The notes under the pieces are model-generated. The model saw nothing but the letters and a program-made list of their open reading frames with translations, did no database searches and was not told the origin of the DNA. From Oscillospiraceae bacterium (GTDB taxonomy: Bacteria; Bacillota; Clostridia; UBA1212; UBA1255), in NCBI GenBank assembly GCA_015069165.1, contig SVJD01000007.1, positions 2,844 to 64,562 of the forward strand: 61,719 bases of DNA. The letters are read 5' to 3'. Position 1 is the stretch's first letter, and each line of letters begins with the position of its first letter. The translations under genes were made by a program, and so were the position numbers. Positions 39,088 to 48,264 of this stretch are shown one piece after another.

Positions 39088-39113
39088 AATTACTTATAAA
39101 ATTTAATCAGCGA

Positions 39114-39584
39114 TTATTCTTCGCAATCGCAACAACCGCAGCAACATTCTTCATCATCATCAAGCCACTCAATTTCAATTTCATTGTGACATTCAGGACA
39201 AATCAAAACGCTTTTTTCCTCGTCAACGATCGCAGAATCAAGCTCGATTTCACAACCGCAATTAGGACATTCAAGGTCATTATACTCAAAATCGTCATCT
39301 TCGCAATCGCAGCAACAACAATCATCATCGTCATCGTCACAGTCGCAATCACAGTCACAATCGTCATAAATGCAATCCTCAGCATCTGCAAGACGCTCAT
39401 CAAGTTCATCAATGTCATCAAGAAGAGCTTTTTGCTCATCTTCAACTTCTTCAACAGAAATTGCAACATCATCAAGTACATCAATGATGACTTTTAAAAG
39501 TTTACCTTCATTAGTGTCATCGCTGATATTAAGACCATCTGCGAGACCTCTTAAATAACTTACTCTTTCTGATAAATAACCCAT
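39114..39584 (-). CDS. CD1247-like Cys/Asp-rich protein with zinc-ribbon motifs
   Basis: A 156-residue acidic protein. Residues 1-65 form a helical N-terminal domain (MGYLSERVSYLRGLADGL) that resembles the CD1247 N-terminal domain of clostridia, ending in a coiled-coil-like acidic helix. Residues about 68-98 are an extreme Cys/Asp/Glu run with C-D-C-D-C-D and C-C-C-C-D-C. A zinc-ribbon-like CPNCGC with CPECH (about 104-132) follows, and the C-terminus ends CCCGCCDCEE. It likely binds Zn or another metal tightly. GGAGG precedes the ATG. It follows efp by 12 bp in the same transcript, hinting at a link to translation; function unknown. Confidence 0.7.
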   Translation of the reverse strand: MGYLSERVSYLRGLADGLNISDDTNEGKLLKVIIDVLDDVAISVEEVEDEQKALLDDIDELDERLADAEDCIYDDCDCDCDCDDDDDDCCCCDCEDDDFEYNDLECPNCGCEIELDSAIVDEEKSVLICPECHNEIEIEWLDDDEECCCGCCDCEE

Positions 39585-39596
39585 TTTAAAACCTCC

Positions 39597-40154
39597 TTAT
39601 GCTCTCTCCATGTACTCTTCTGTTCTTGTATCGATTTTGATTCTATCGCCTTTGTTTACGAACAAAGGAACTTTAACTGTAGCACCTGTTTCAACAGTAG
39701 CAGGTTTGTTAGCACCTGTTGCTGTATCACCTTTAAATCCGGGCTCTGTATCGATAACCTCAAGCTCAACAAAAATCGGAGGCTCGATACCGAATACTTT
39801 ACCTTTGAAAGAAAGGATCTTACAAATATCGTTCTCCTTAACAAATTTGAGAGAGTCACCAACTGTAGTACCATCGATAGGCATAAGCTCGTATGTTTCA
39901 AGATCCATAAAGTAATACAAACCATCATCAACATAGCTGTATTGCATTTCTTTTCTCTCAATATGCGCTTTAGGCATTTTATCTGAGGGGTTGAAAGAAC
40001 GCTCAACTGTAGCACCTGTAATAACATTCTTGTATTTTGTTCTTACAAAAGCAGCTCCTTTACCGGGCTTAACGTGCTGAAACTCTATAACTTGGAAAAC
40101 GTTGCCATCCATTTCGAATGTAATACCGTTTCTAAATTCTCCTGCTGTAATCAT
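39597..40154 (-). CDS. efp: elongation factor P
   Basis: At 185 residues this is a standard EF-P, which helps ribosomes through polyproline stretches. Domain I has [38 protein letters not shown] in pieces, with the Lys in PGKGAAF at the tip that is modified in many bacteria. Domains II and III follow ([24 protein letters not shown], then [41 protein letters not shown]). The ATG at 40154 is preceded by GGAGG; a TTG 12 nt upstream overlaps that site. The poly-Pro/Thr linkers of several proteins here would be natural clients. Confidence 0.96.
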   Translation of the reverse strand: MITAGEFRNGITFEMDGNVFQVIEFQHVKPGKGAAFVRTKYKNVITGATVERSFNPSDKMPKAHIERKEMQYSYVDDGLYYFMDLETYELMPIDGTTVGDSLKFVKENDICKILSFKGKVFGIEPPIFVELEVIDTEPGFKGDTATGANKPATVETGATVKVPLFVNKGDRIKIDTRTEEYMERA

Positions 40155-40193
40155 AAAAACCTCCAAAATATTAAAAATTGAATTTGTCGATTA

Positions 40194-40222
40194 ATTTTAC
40201 ACCATAAGGCAAAAAAAGACAA
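40194..40222 (-). promoter_or_regulatory. promoter of the efp/CD1247-like pair
   Basis: On the minus strand TTGTCT (40222-40217), a 17-nt spacer and TAAAAT (40199-40194), about 40 bp before the efp ATG. Confidence 0.6.
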
Positions 40223-40245
40223 CCATTATTTTTTGATATTCATAT

Positions 40246-40291
40246 AACAAAAAAATGATTCCTCAAAGGCACTGCTAATGAGGAATCATTT
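40246..40291 (-). terminator. terminator after the 458-residue lipoprotein gene
   Basis: AAATGATTCCTCA (40253-40265) and TGAGGAATCATTT (40279-40291) form a perfect 13-bp stem. On the minus strand seven T residues follow. Confidence 0.9.
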
Positions 40292-40322
40292 ACTGTTTAT
40301 AAATGCTTTTTCAGTTTAAATA

Positions 40323-41699
40323 TTATCCAAACAATGAAGCAATAACAACAAGCAAAGTATTGATTTCCGCCTCAGTAAGAACGCTTGCAGGAGCAGAAAC
40401 AGTTACGTCTTTTGCCTTGCATTCAATACCCAAAGTAATTCCCATTTGTGAAAGTTCAAAACTTTCATCTTCATATTCAGGGAATTCAGATGTTTCTTCT
40501 TCAGTTTCGTCAGATACCAATCCATCAAGAAGAATATCTAAATTGAATTTCGCAGAATTTTCATCAGCACTCATATCGATATAAAAATGCGTGTCTTTCA
40601 TTTTGGGAAGAGTTTCATCGATTTCCTTACCGATTTCAGCAGAATCCAACTCGTTTTCTAAATCTTTCTTAACATCGTCTTTATTATAGCCTGTTGTCAT
40701 TGAAGTTTTCATTTCTTCATCGATCTTATCGCTCTTAATAATAGCTTGCATCACATAATCAATTACGTCTGCGCCATTAGCACGTATTAAATCAACAAAT
40801 GCCAAAACAATACCTTTCAAATTCTTTGTATCAATTTTAATTGAAATTTTGTCGGAATCCATTGTAAGCGCATTGTTGTTTGTTAATATATCTGCAACTT
40901 GCTTTCCGAGTGATTTAAGTGTTGTCTCAGGAATTGCAGTTGAGATTACTTCGATAACGTCTTTAAGTTGATTTATTGATTCTTCATCAAGACCGCTTAT
41001 TATAGAATAACCCACAGTATAATCTTCCTCTATGTAGTAGTCGTCGCCCTCAACCCACTCGTCATCGTTTAAATCAGCAGAAACTTCCGACCACTCCAAG
41101 TCATTGAATTCATCCGAGTAGATATCTTCTGATTCAGTTTCTTGTTGATTTACTTCTTGAATATATTCCATAAAGGATTTAACTTCAATATAAGAATTTG
41201 CACAAGGCCATGCAAATTCATACTCAAATTCTTCAGGAATGAAAGAAGAAATCAATTCAAAAATTGCTTTTCCGTTAACATATACTTTTTCTTCAACAAC
41301 AATAATATCTGTTATATTCTTATCTGCAAATTTCAAAGTCAAATTTGCTTTTTTATTTCCTGCAACGCCACTTAAAGACAACGGCAATTCAAATAGGCCA
41401 TCTCCCTTTTTGATTACAAGTCCTGCAGATTCTTCAATAAAATCTTCCTCTGTATAATTTTCATCAAGTACAGGTTTTAATGTAATCGAAAGTTTGATGT
41501 TTATTTCTTGACCATTAGCCATTTTAGACATTGCTCCCGAAATATCGGAAAAAGTCAAATCACCTTTTACCTCATTACCTGTGACACTGTTATTGCTGTT
41601 AGCTTGTGCATCGCTATTATTCTTGTCATCTTTGCCGCAACCAACAAAGCAACCGATTGCTAAAGCAACTACCAATACTATTGACAGGATTTTTTTCAT
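40323..41699 (-). CDS. lipoprotein of unknown function, acidic
   Basis: This 458-residue protein has a lipoprotein signal with lipobox CFVGC (lipid-bearing Cys at 21) and a polar linker (DDKNNSDAQANSNN). The mature part is strongly acidic. It alternates beta segments (LTLKFADKNITDIIVVEEKVYVNG) with a very acidic insertion of about 50 residues (ESEDIYSDEFNDLEW). No enzyme motif is recognised. The first half resembles YcdB- or LolA-like folds only in pattern, too weak to use. I moved the start to the ATG at 41699, which follows AAGGGAG; an upstream in-frame start at 41783 would put 28 residues ahead of the signal peptide. It is a single-gene unit. Confidence 0.75.
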   Translation of the reverse strand: MKKILSIVLVVALAIGCFVGCGKDDKNNSDAQANSNNSVTGNEVKGDLTFSDISGAMSKMANGQEINIKLSITLKPVLDENYTEEDFIEESAGLVIKKGDGLFELPLSLSGVAGNKKANLTLKFADKNITDIIVVEEKVYVNGKAIFELISSFIPEEFEYEFAWPCANSYIEVKSFMEYIQEVNQQETESEDIYSDEFNDLEWSEVSADLNDDEWVEGDDYYIEEDYTVGYSIISGLDEESINQLKDVIEVISTAIPETTLKSLGKQVADILTNNNALTMDSDKISIKIDTKNLKGIVLAFVDLIRANGADVIDYVMQAIIKSDKIDEEMKTSMTTGYNKDDVKKDLENELDSAEIGKEIDETLPKMKDTHFYIDMSADENSAKFNLDILLDGLVSDETEEETSEFPEYEDESFELSQMGITLGIECKAKDVTVSAPASVLTEAEINTLLVVIASLFG

Positions 41700-41849
41700 T
41701 ATGAACACTCCCTTTAAAATTATTGTGCAAACATTAACATATTTGCATGTACTGATTATAATATATTTTTTGTCCTTTTGCAACTTTTTTCGTTTTTTTT
41801 GCTTTCGATTCCAAAAAATTCAAATAATCTTTTCTTATTAAAATTTATT

Positions 41850-41878
41850 TTGTATTTTCAGAATTTGTATTGTATACT
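41850..41878 (+). promoter_or_regulatory. promoter of the gpsA-like gene
   Basis: TTGTAT (41850-41855), a 17-nt spacer and TATACT (41873-41878). The transcript would begin near 41885, after the in-frame ATG at 41870, which supports the later start at 41915. Confidence 0.7.
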
Positions 41879-41914
41879 AAACATTGTATAAATTTTTTTC
41901 GGAGGCGTTTTTTT

Positions 41915-42898
41915 ATGAATATGTCCGTAGTTGGAATGGGACGTTGGGGAAGCTGCATTGCTTGGTACTGCAGCGCCATAAAAAAACATAATGTTAAGTT
42001 TTATGGTCCGTCTGACTCTCCCGATTATATAAGATTCAGCAAAGAGAGAAAAAATGATTATCTTATTTTACCTGATGAAATCGAAATTACCGATAACCTT
42101 GAATATACAATATTGTCATCAGATTACATAGTTGTATCTGTTCCCGCTCAGTTATTCCGTGGATTTTTGAGAGAAATCAAAGCAAATGAGAAATTAAGTG
42201 CAAGAGGTGCTTTAACAAATAAAACATTCATTCTCTGTATGAAAGGTATCGAATCAGAAACCGGCAAACGTTTAACACAAGTTTTCTATGAAGAAATGGG
42301 TTACAATACAAGAGTTGCAGTTTGGGTAGGTCCCGGTCATGTGCAGGATTTCTATGCCGGCAGACCAAGCTGTATGGTAATTTCTTCTTTGGAAGTCAAC
42401 CTTACAAAGCATCTTGTAAACGAACTTAACAGTAGTTTGATTCGTTTTTATTACGGTCAAGACCTTGTAGGTTGTGAAATAGGCGCTGCTGCCAAAAACG
42501 TAATGGGTATTGCCGCCGGAATGCTTGATGGTATCAACTGCTCGGGACTTAAAGGTGCTCTTATGGCAAGAGGTGCCAGAGAAGTTGCAAGACTTATTCG
42601 TGCAATGGGCGGAAACGAGCTTACTGCTTACGGACTTTCACACCTCGGAGATTATCAAGCAACGCTCTTTTCAGAATACAGTCAAAACAGACTTTACGGC
42701 GAAAATTTCATGCGCGGTATAAAATCCGCAAAACTTGCCGAAGGCGTTGATACATCAAAGGCAATGGTTAAACTTGCCAAAGATTATGATGTAGACCTCC
42801 CTATTTCAACTGCAATATATAAAATGTTGTTTGAGGGGAAAGATCCCAAGCAAGAACTCGAAGCAATGTTCGACCGTGAAAATAAATTTGAATTTTAA
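41915..42898 (+). CDS. NAD(P)-dependent glycerol-3-phosphate dehydrogenase (GpsA-like)
   Basis: The 327-residue protein has an N-terminal Rossmann fold (SVVGMGRWGSCIAW at residues 4-17) and the C-terminal helical domain of GpsA-type enzymes, with GCEIGAAAKNVMGIAAGMLDG, GLKGALMARGAREVARLIRAMGG and LSHLGDYQATLFSEYSQNR. The Lys in AAKNVMGI is the expected catalytic one. GpsA makes sn-glycerol 3-phosphate for membrane lipids and teichoic acids. Some features are unusual, such as FYGPSD in place of the normal acidic loop after strand 2 and VGPGHVQDF for the SGPSHAEE motif. A related dehydrogenase of the same fold is therefore possible. GGAGG is 9 nt before the ATG. It is followed 8 bp later by a lipoprotein gene. 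Confidence 0.8.
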   Translation: MNMSVVGMGRWGSCIAWYCSAIKKHNVKFYGPSDSPDYIRFSKERKNDYLILPDEIEITDNLEYTILSSDYIVVSVPAQLFRGFLREIKANEKLSARGALTNKTFILCMKGIESETGKRLTQVFYEEMGYNTRVAVWVGPGHVQDFYAGRPSCMVISSLEVNLTKHLVNELNSSLIRFYYGQDLVGCEIGAAAKNVMGIAAGMLDGINCSGLKGALMARGAREVARLIRAMGGNELTAYGLSHLGDYQATLFSEYSQNRLYGENFMRGIKSAKLAEGVDTSKAMVKLAKDYDVDLPISTAIYKMLFEGKDPKQELEAMFDRENKFEF

Positions 42899-42906
42899 TT
42901 AACAAT

Positions 42907-44691
42907 ATGAATACAAAACTTTTTAATTCAAGAATCAAACTTTTTATAATCTACAGCGTAATTATTTGCGCTGTATTTATTTTGTATGGTTGTAAAGCAG
43001 AAGTGGTTGACACAACATCTTCGGAAAATAACAATGTTTCTGCAATTTCCCCCACAAATAATGCTGTTCAAAGCGGAAACTCTTCAACTCCGACAAGTTC
43101 GCCAACTTTACAACCTACACCGACTCCTACGCCTACACCCACGCCTATAATAGAAGCGTACGCCACAACAGGCACGCAACCCGAAGATTTCGGAATTAGA
43201 ACGGATATTTTAGTTAACGGACAAAAAGCAACCGAATACTCAAGAGAAAATAAAATTTTCTTTGGTGATAGCAGCGAATACACTGACATAAACGGTATTT
43301 TTGGTTTCCGTGGTAATAATTACAGGGATGCATCCGGTGTTTTCGGAAAACAAAACATAACAGAAGCAAAATTTAACAAAGAACCCATTTGGAAACAAAG
43401 CACAGGTTCTCTTAAAACTACCACAGGCGAAGGTTATTGGTCCGGTTTTGGTTGGACAGGACAAGTTTCCATTCAAGAATGGTCAAAATCTACCCGTCAA
43501 ATCATGAAAATGTACGATTGGGCAAAGGAACAAGAACATTTAACAGAAGTTATCGCACCGGCACAAGACGGTAAAATATACTTTTATGAATTCGAAACAG
43601 GGAAAGCAACGCGTGACCCTATAGTTTGTAATATTGTTTTCAAAGGCGGCGGCTCACTTGATCCGAGAGGCATCCCTCTTTTCTATGTGGGTAGCGGAGA
43701 TATAAGTCCATCAGGAACTTACCCTTCTGCATATATTATAAGTTTGGTTACAAATGAAATAATTTATGAATTTGGACGCTTTGATTCGTTTGCACCGAGA
43801 GGTTGGTATGCGTTTGATGCTTCCCCTTTGGTTGATGCAGAAACCGACACTCTTATCTATCCCGGAGAAAACGGTGCAGTGTATTTTATTACATTAGGCA
43901 CTAAATACGACGAAAACGCAGGTACTCTTTCCATAAACCCTAATGTTGTTAAATGGCGTTATTCAGGAGCAAAAAACCGTATGTCCGGTAAATATTATTA
44001 CGGTTTTGAAAGCAGCCCTATGGCTTTCCAAAATTACCTTTACTTGGTTGATAACAGCGGTTACCTTATGTGTCTTGATATGAATACTTTAAAACTCATT
44101 TGGGTTCAAGATGTTTTGGATGACACTAATTGTACCGGCGTACTTGAAGTAGAAAACGGAATTCCGTATATCTATATGTCAACTGCATATCATTACGGTT
44201 GGCGCGAAAACGGAGAAATACCAGCTCCTGTACCGATTTTCAAAATCAACGGACAAACAGGTGAAATCGTTTGGCGAACTGATTATATGTGCAGAACTAC
44301 GGATGGTCAATCAGGCGGCGCACAAGGCTCTTTGGCTTTAGGTAAAGGGACATTAGACAACATTTTATACGTTCCCCTTGCAAAAACACCCTCTTATACA
44401 GACGGTTATCTCGTTGCACTTGATGCCAAAACAGGAAAAGAATTATGGAAATTCGAACTGAGTAATTACACTTGGAGCTCACCTTGCATCGTTTACGATG
44501 AAAAAACAGGAAAAGGTTATATTATTATAGGTGACGTAAATGGCAGATTGTATATGTTAGACGGTCTTACCGGAGCATTGTGTGATTCGCTGGTACTTAA
44601 CGGTGCAATAGAAGCATCCCCCATTGTTTACAATAACACAGTGGTTATCGGGACGCGCGGACAAGCTTTATATACTTTAGAAATAAAATAA
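42907..44691 (+). CDS. PQQ-like beta-propeller lipoprotein
   Basis: A 594-residue exported protein with a lipobox LYGC (Cys at 29) and a linker rich in Ser, then Thr-Pro dipeptides (TPTPTPTPTPI). The mature part (about 130-594) has beta-propeller blades with the Trp-containing W(R/K)xx pattern: GEIVWRTDYM, GKELWKFEL, VVKWRYSG, YLVALDAKTG and RLYMLDGLTG. They resemble BamB or PQQ-repeat proteins but lack a cofactor site, so binding or scaffolding at the envelope is more likely than enzymatic work. No Shine-Dalgarno sequence is evident before the ATG, 8 bp after the gpsA-like stop, so it may depend on coupling. It abuts the convergent J-domain-like gene with no spare base. Confidence 0.8.
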   Translation: MNTKLFNSRIKLFIIYSVIICAVFILYGCKAEVVDTTSSENNNVSAISPTNNAVQSGNSSTPTSSPTLQPTPTPTPTPTPIIEAYATTGTQPEDFGIRTDILVNGQKATEYSRENKIFFGDSSEYTDINGIFGFRGNNYRDASGVFGKQNITEAKFNKEPIWKQSTGSLKTTTGEGYWSGFGWTGQVSIQEWSKSTRQIMKMYDWAKEQEHLTEVIAPAQDGKIYFYEFETGKATRDPIVCNIVFKGGGSLDPRGIPLFYVGSGDISPSGTYPSAYIISLVTNEIIYEFGRFDSFAPRGWYAFDASPLVDAETDTLIYPGENGAVYFITLGTKYDENAGTLSINPNVVKWRYSGAKNRMSGKYYYGFESSPMAFQNYLYLVDNSGYLMCLDMNTLKLIWVQDVLDDTNCTGVLEVENGIPYIYMSTAYHYGWRENGEIPAPVPIFKINGQTGEIVWRTDYMCRTTDGQSGGAQGSLALGKGTLDNILYVPLAKTPSYTDGYLVALDAKTGKELWKFELSNYTWSSPCIVYDEKTGKGYIIIGDVNGRLYMLDGLTGALCDSLVLNGAIEASPIVYNNTVVIGTRGQALYTLEIK

Positions 44692-45630
44692 TCACTTATT
44701 GGCAGAAATAATTTCAGCAGCAAACGCCTTGGCTATGTCAGGGCGTTTACTTGTTCTTGCAATTGCAAGATACATGGTTTGTCTTTCTTCGGGATATCTT
44801 TTTTCGAGATTCATACCTTCAAAAAATGACGTATCGGTAATCTCAACGGCATAAATTCCGGACTCTGCGTAATCGTCTTCCTCGCCGGAATTTTCATAAT
44901 TGAATACATTCAGATTTTCAAAACCTGTATCATTTTTGTGTTCTTCCAAAAAGTCATCCAGCTTTAAAAACACAAGTTGCTTTATATAAATTTCAAGATT
45001 TTCTTTGTCTATTATAATAACATCCAACGCACCCGTTGTGAACTCAGTTCTAAACTGTACCGCTGCATTTTTAGCAGTAGAATCAAGGAGCGATGTTTCA
45101 CCTTCGACAACAGTAAAAAATGACACTATCGGTGCATCAACCACCTCAGATTTATCTTTTATCTGTACATCAATGTATCCGTCTTCGCTTGTCGAATACC
45201 CGGATGCAAAAGCGCCTACAAATTTTATGCTTATATCATCTTTAAAAGAATCCTTAACTTGCAAAACAGTAAGTATGATAATCACGCAAAAAAGCAAAAT
45301 ACCGCAAATCAACATTTTATAATTCTCAATGGTTGCCGAAAACTTTTGAAATCTTTTGCGTATTGAATACGGAATAATATTTGTGGGATCCATATCCGAA
45401 TAATCATCTTTAATCCCCATTATCTCGTTATATGCTTTTGTAATTTTATTATAATACGCTAAATCCTCATTAGTGGTGCCGTATTCGTCAGTTTTATGCT
45501 TGTACTGCTTAATAAGCATTGCATATTTCTTTTCCACACGCTCTTTATCGGCATTTTCACTGATACCCAAAATCGCGTAATTGCTTTGCACATCCGTATC
45601 AGTGTTAATGTTAATATTATCTTCTGCCAA
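44692..45630 (-). CDS. membrane J-domain-like protein lacking HPD
   Basis: A 312-residue protein of three parts. Residues about 15-75 look like a J domain (NYAILGISENADKERVEKKYAMLIKQY, YNKITKAYNEIMG), but the HPD tripeptide that contacts DnaK is absent; the loop reads YKHKTDEYG. A membrane helix follows at about 107-128 (MLICGILLFCVIIILTVLQV). The C-terminal 180 residues, probably outside the cell, are a beta-rich domain with an acidic stretch (SGEEDDYAESGIY). Without HPD it is unlikely to stimulate Hsp70 and may be a fold-level relative used as an interaction domain. The start is probably TTG at 45630, 8 nt after GGGAGG; TTG at 45633 and GTG at 45639 are alternatives. Confidence 0.7.
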   Translation of the reverse strand: MAEDNININTDTDVQSNYAILGISENADKERVEKKYAMLIKQYKHKTDEYGTTNEDLAYYNKITKAYNEIMGIKDDYSDMDPTNIIPYSIRKRFQKFSATIENYKMLICGILLFCVIIILTVLQVKDSFKDDISIKFVGAFASGYSTSEDGYIDVQIKDKSEVVDAPIVSFFTVVEGETSLLDSTAKNAAVQFRTEFTTGALDVIIIDKENLEIYIKQLVFLKLDDFLEEHKNDTGFENLNVFNYENSGEEDDYAESGIYAVEITDTSFFEGMNLEKRYPEERQTMYLAIARTSKRPDIAKAFAAEIISANK

Positions 45631-45677
45631 CAAAGACACCTCCCAATAAAAACTCTTTAAATCCCAAACAGTATATA

Positions 45678-46292
45678 TTAATACGAAAATTCTTGCAAGT
45701 TAAAGGTCTCTGACTTGCTGCACACAGAAATAATATACTCAGAATAACCGGGAATATTGTATTCCGACAAAAAACAATCTTCTATAATACCGTTTCTTTT
45801 TATAAAACTCTTGTTTTCTTCAAAAACAACCTCTATATTCTTCAAATCGGGGCATATTCCCTCTCCCGTCATTTTCAAATAACTTTCTTTCGCGGTCCAA
45901 ACCTTAAAGAAATCCAATTTCTTTTCATTCTCAGTAAAATACTTGTCAGCAACATCTCGCTTTACATTCCTTACAAGCTCAACATCACAGCCAACCGAAT
46001 CGTCACTTACTGCACAGATTACGATATTCCCCGAATGTGAAATATTATAATTTATATAAGCCGCATAAGGCTTGCCGTTTGGCCCCATGGTTATTTCTGC
46101 TAAAGAAAACCCGTATGTATCTGCAATAAACTTTTCCATGAGGCGCGCACATAAACACTGCTTCCTGTTCATCGGCAACTGATACTTAAGTATTCTGTTT
46201 ATTTGCTCAGGCGGAATATTTGCGGTTGCTTCCGGATTTTGCATTATATCCGGCAATTGTGAAATATCCGCCCACAACAAAATATTATTCAT
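45678..46292 (-). CDS. 4'-phosphopantetheinyl transferase (Sfp/AcpT family)
   Basis: This 204-residue transferase moves phosphopantetheine from CoA to a carrier protein. Characteristic motifs are GPNGKPYA, YNISHSGN, VGCDVELVRNV (metal ligand Asp and Glu) and FFKVWTAKESYLKMTGEGI. The Sfp type usually primes carrier domains of non-ribosomal peptide or polyketide synthases and often also fatty-acid carriers. No such synthase is in the window, so the partner is unknown. GAGGAG is located upstream of the ATG. It follows pulA by 12 bp in one transcript, a curious pairing with glucan breakdown. coaX in this window supplies the CoA pathway. Confidence 0.92.
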   Translation of the reverse strand: MNNILLWADISQLPDIMQNPEATANIPPEQINRILKYQLPMNRKQCLCARLMEKFIADTYGFSLAEITMGPNGKPYAAYINYNISHSGNIVICAVSDDSVGCDVELVRNVKRDVADKYFTENEKKLDFFKVWTAKESYLKMTGEGICPDLKNIEVVFEENKSFIKRNGIIEDCFLSEYNIPGYSEYIISVCSKSETFNLQEFSY

Positions 46293-46304
46293 GGTTAATA
46301 CTCC

Positions 46305-48188
46305 TCATTTGGCAAAGATCATTACTGATTGCGGTAAAACATCAACCTCTCCGCTCACATTTTCTATAGTCTCTGCTCCTACCTTAATACCGTCTGCAAG
46401 GACATTCCACTCTGCGTCAAGTGTGTACGTGTCAGAATCTTTTGTAGGATTTATAAGTGCGAGAATTGACTTGTCGTCATATTCAAACAGAACTGTCATA
46501 CCGCCTTTTGCTAAATTACCGAAAGTAATCAAAGTTTTTCCTTGTGATGTCAAAACCGAGCTGTTTTTACGAAGCTCAATGAGACCTTTGTAATACATCA
46601 TCGTTTCATAAGCTTCACTTCCCGGCAAAAGCCTCTCCCAGTCTATATTATTAATTTCATCACTTGATTTATAGCTGTTTTCGTCGCAATTTTTACTCCT
46701 GAGCATTTCCTCTCCGGCTTGCATAAACGGTGTACCTTGCGAAATCATAACAATCGCAGCTCCCAAACGATTCATTTTGGCTCTGATTTCTTCACTGTCC
46801 TCTGCGTTCGAAAGCCAAAGTTTATCCCATAAAGCATGGTTATCGTGAGCGCTCATATAATTTATTACCGCAGCATTGTCAACACGCCAATACGCACAAG
46901 GTAATTTACCGCCTGATATTCCGAATTTAACACTCGATTCATAATTTGAATGTTCGCCGCTAATATAGCCTCTCGAATTCGCCCCAAAAACGCTGCCTTT
47001 AAGTCCATCGCGAATCACATCATTAAATACGCTAACTGCCCCTGCAGAGCCTTTTAAAGGCTTAATTTGACCGATATTTTGTTGATTTGCTTGCAGCGAC
47101 CCATCTATAGTATAACCCATAGTCCAACCCTCTCCGTAAATAATTGCTCGAGGATTGATTTTGTGCACTGCTTTTTCTATTTGTTTCATTGTTTCCAAAT
47201 CGTGAAGTCCCATAAGGTCAAATCGGAAACCATCTAATTTGTATTCCTTTGCCCAATAACTTACGCTGTCTACCATAAATTTACGGAACATTTTTCTTTC
47301 AGAAGCCGTATCGTTACTGCAACCGCTGGCATTTGAATTTTCCCCGTTTTCCAAATACCTATAATAATATCCCGGAACAATTCTGTTAAAAAAGCTGTTC
47401 GGCTCATAGGTATGGTTATAAACCACATCCATAATTACACCTATACCGGCATTATGAAGTGCTTGTACCATTTTTTTGAATTCAATAATTCGCACTTCTC
47501 CGTTATACGGATCTGTGGAGTAACTTCCCTCCGGCACGTTATAATTCTTAGGATCATAGCCCCAATTAAATTGTGCATCACTATTTGCTTCGTCAACAGT
47601 AGCATAATCATACACAGGCAAAAGGTGTACATGAGTTATCCCGAGATTCACAAGATAGTCTATACCAACACTGACTCCTGCGCTGTTTTTCAATCCTTTT
47701 TCGGTAAATGCAAGGAATTTGCCCTTGTATTTTGATTCCGCTATTTTGTTACTGAAATCACGTACATGAACTTCCCAAATAACTGCTTCTGTATAAGTTT
47801 TAGTGCCTTTAAAGGAATCCTTATCCCAATCATCCGGATTAGTCTTTGAAAGGTCTATTACCATACTTCTTTCGCCGTTAACACCTGCTGATTTAGCATA
47901 AGGATCAGCAGTTGTCTGAGTACCTGCATCTGTCGTAACGGTGTAAGTATAGTAAGTGCCGTGACCGCAACATTCCGTATGCTCCCATACACCTTTTTCC
48001 GTATAGTGCATGGGTACGTTTTTATATGCCGCTATATCGTGACCTTGCGTAAAGAGGTTAAGGATTACTCTCGAAGCAGTAGGTGCCCAAACTTTAAAAG
48101 TTGTTTTATCATCGTTTATAACCGCACCCAAATCGTTTCCGTCGTACGTATAGTTTTTTATAAATTCTTTTGTGTCAAATATTATCAT
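46305..48188 (-). CDS. pulA: type I pullulanase (debranching enzyme)
   Basis: The 627-residue GH13 enzyme cuts alpha-1,6 branches of pullulan, starch or glycogen dextrins. An N-terminal CBM48 (about 1-110, TTFKVWAPTASRVILNLF) precedes the barrel. Motifs are VTHVHLLPV-type strand 3, NWGYDPKNYNVPEGSYS (the type I pullulanase hallmark), DVVYNHTY, the nucleophile in GFRFDLMG, the acid/base in YGEGWTMG and SAHDNHALWDKL. No signal peptide is seen, so it acts in the cytoplasm on imported dextrins. That fits the adjoining maltodextrin-type ABC importer upstream. The start has only a weak AGAGA ribosome binding site. Confidence 0.95.
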   Translation of the reverse strand: MIIFDTKEFIKNYTYDGNDLGAVINDDKTTFKVWAPTASRVILNLFTQGHDIAAYKNVPMHYTEKGVWEHTECCGHGTYYTYTVTTDAGTQTTADPYAKSAGVNGERSMVIDLSKTNPDDWDKDSFKGTKTYTEAVIWEVHVRDFSNKIAESKYKGKFLAFTEKGLKNSAGVSVGIDYLVNLGITHVHLLPVYDYATVDEANSDAQFNWGYDPKNYNVPEGSYSTDPYNGEVRIIEFKKMVQALHNAGIGVIMDVVYNHTYEPNSFFNRIVPGYYYRYLENGENSNASGCSNDTASERKMFRKFMVDSVSYWAKEYKLDGFRFDLMGLHDLETMKQIEKAVHKINPRAIIYGEGWTMGYTIDGSLQANQQNIGQIKPLKGSAGAVSVFNDVIRDGLKGSVFGANSRGYISGEHSNYESSVKFGISGGKLPCAYWRVDNAAVINYMSAHDNHALWDKLWLSNAEDSEEIRAKMNRLGAAIVMISQGTPFMQAGEEMLRSKNCDENSYKSSDEINNIDWERLLPGSEAYETMMYYKGLIELRKNSSVLTSQGKTLITFGNLAKGGMTVLFEYDDKSILALINPTKDSDTYTLDAEWNVLADGIKVGAETIENVSGEVDVLPQSVMIFAK

Positions 48189-48264
48189 TTATATCATTCT
48201 CTTTATCTGTTTTTTTGTATTTTTGCTGTCTTTCAATTCTAACATTTAACAAAATAAATTTCAA

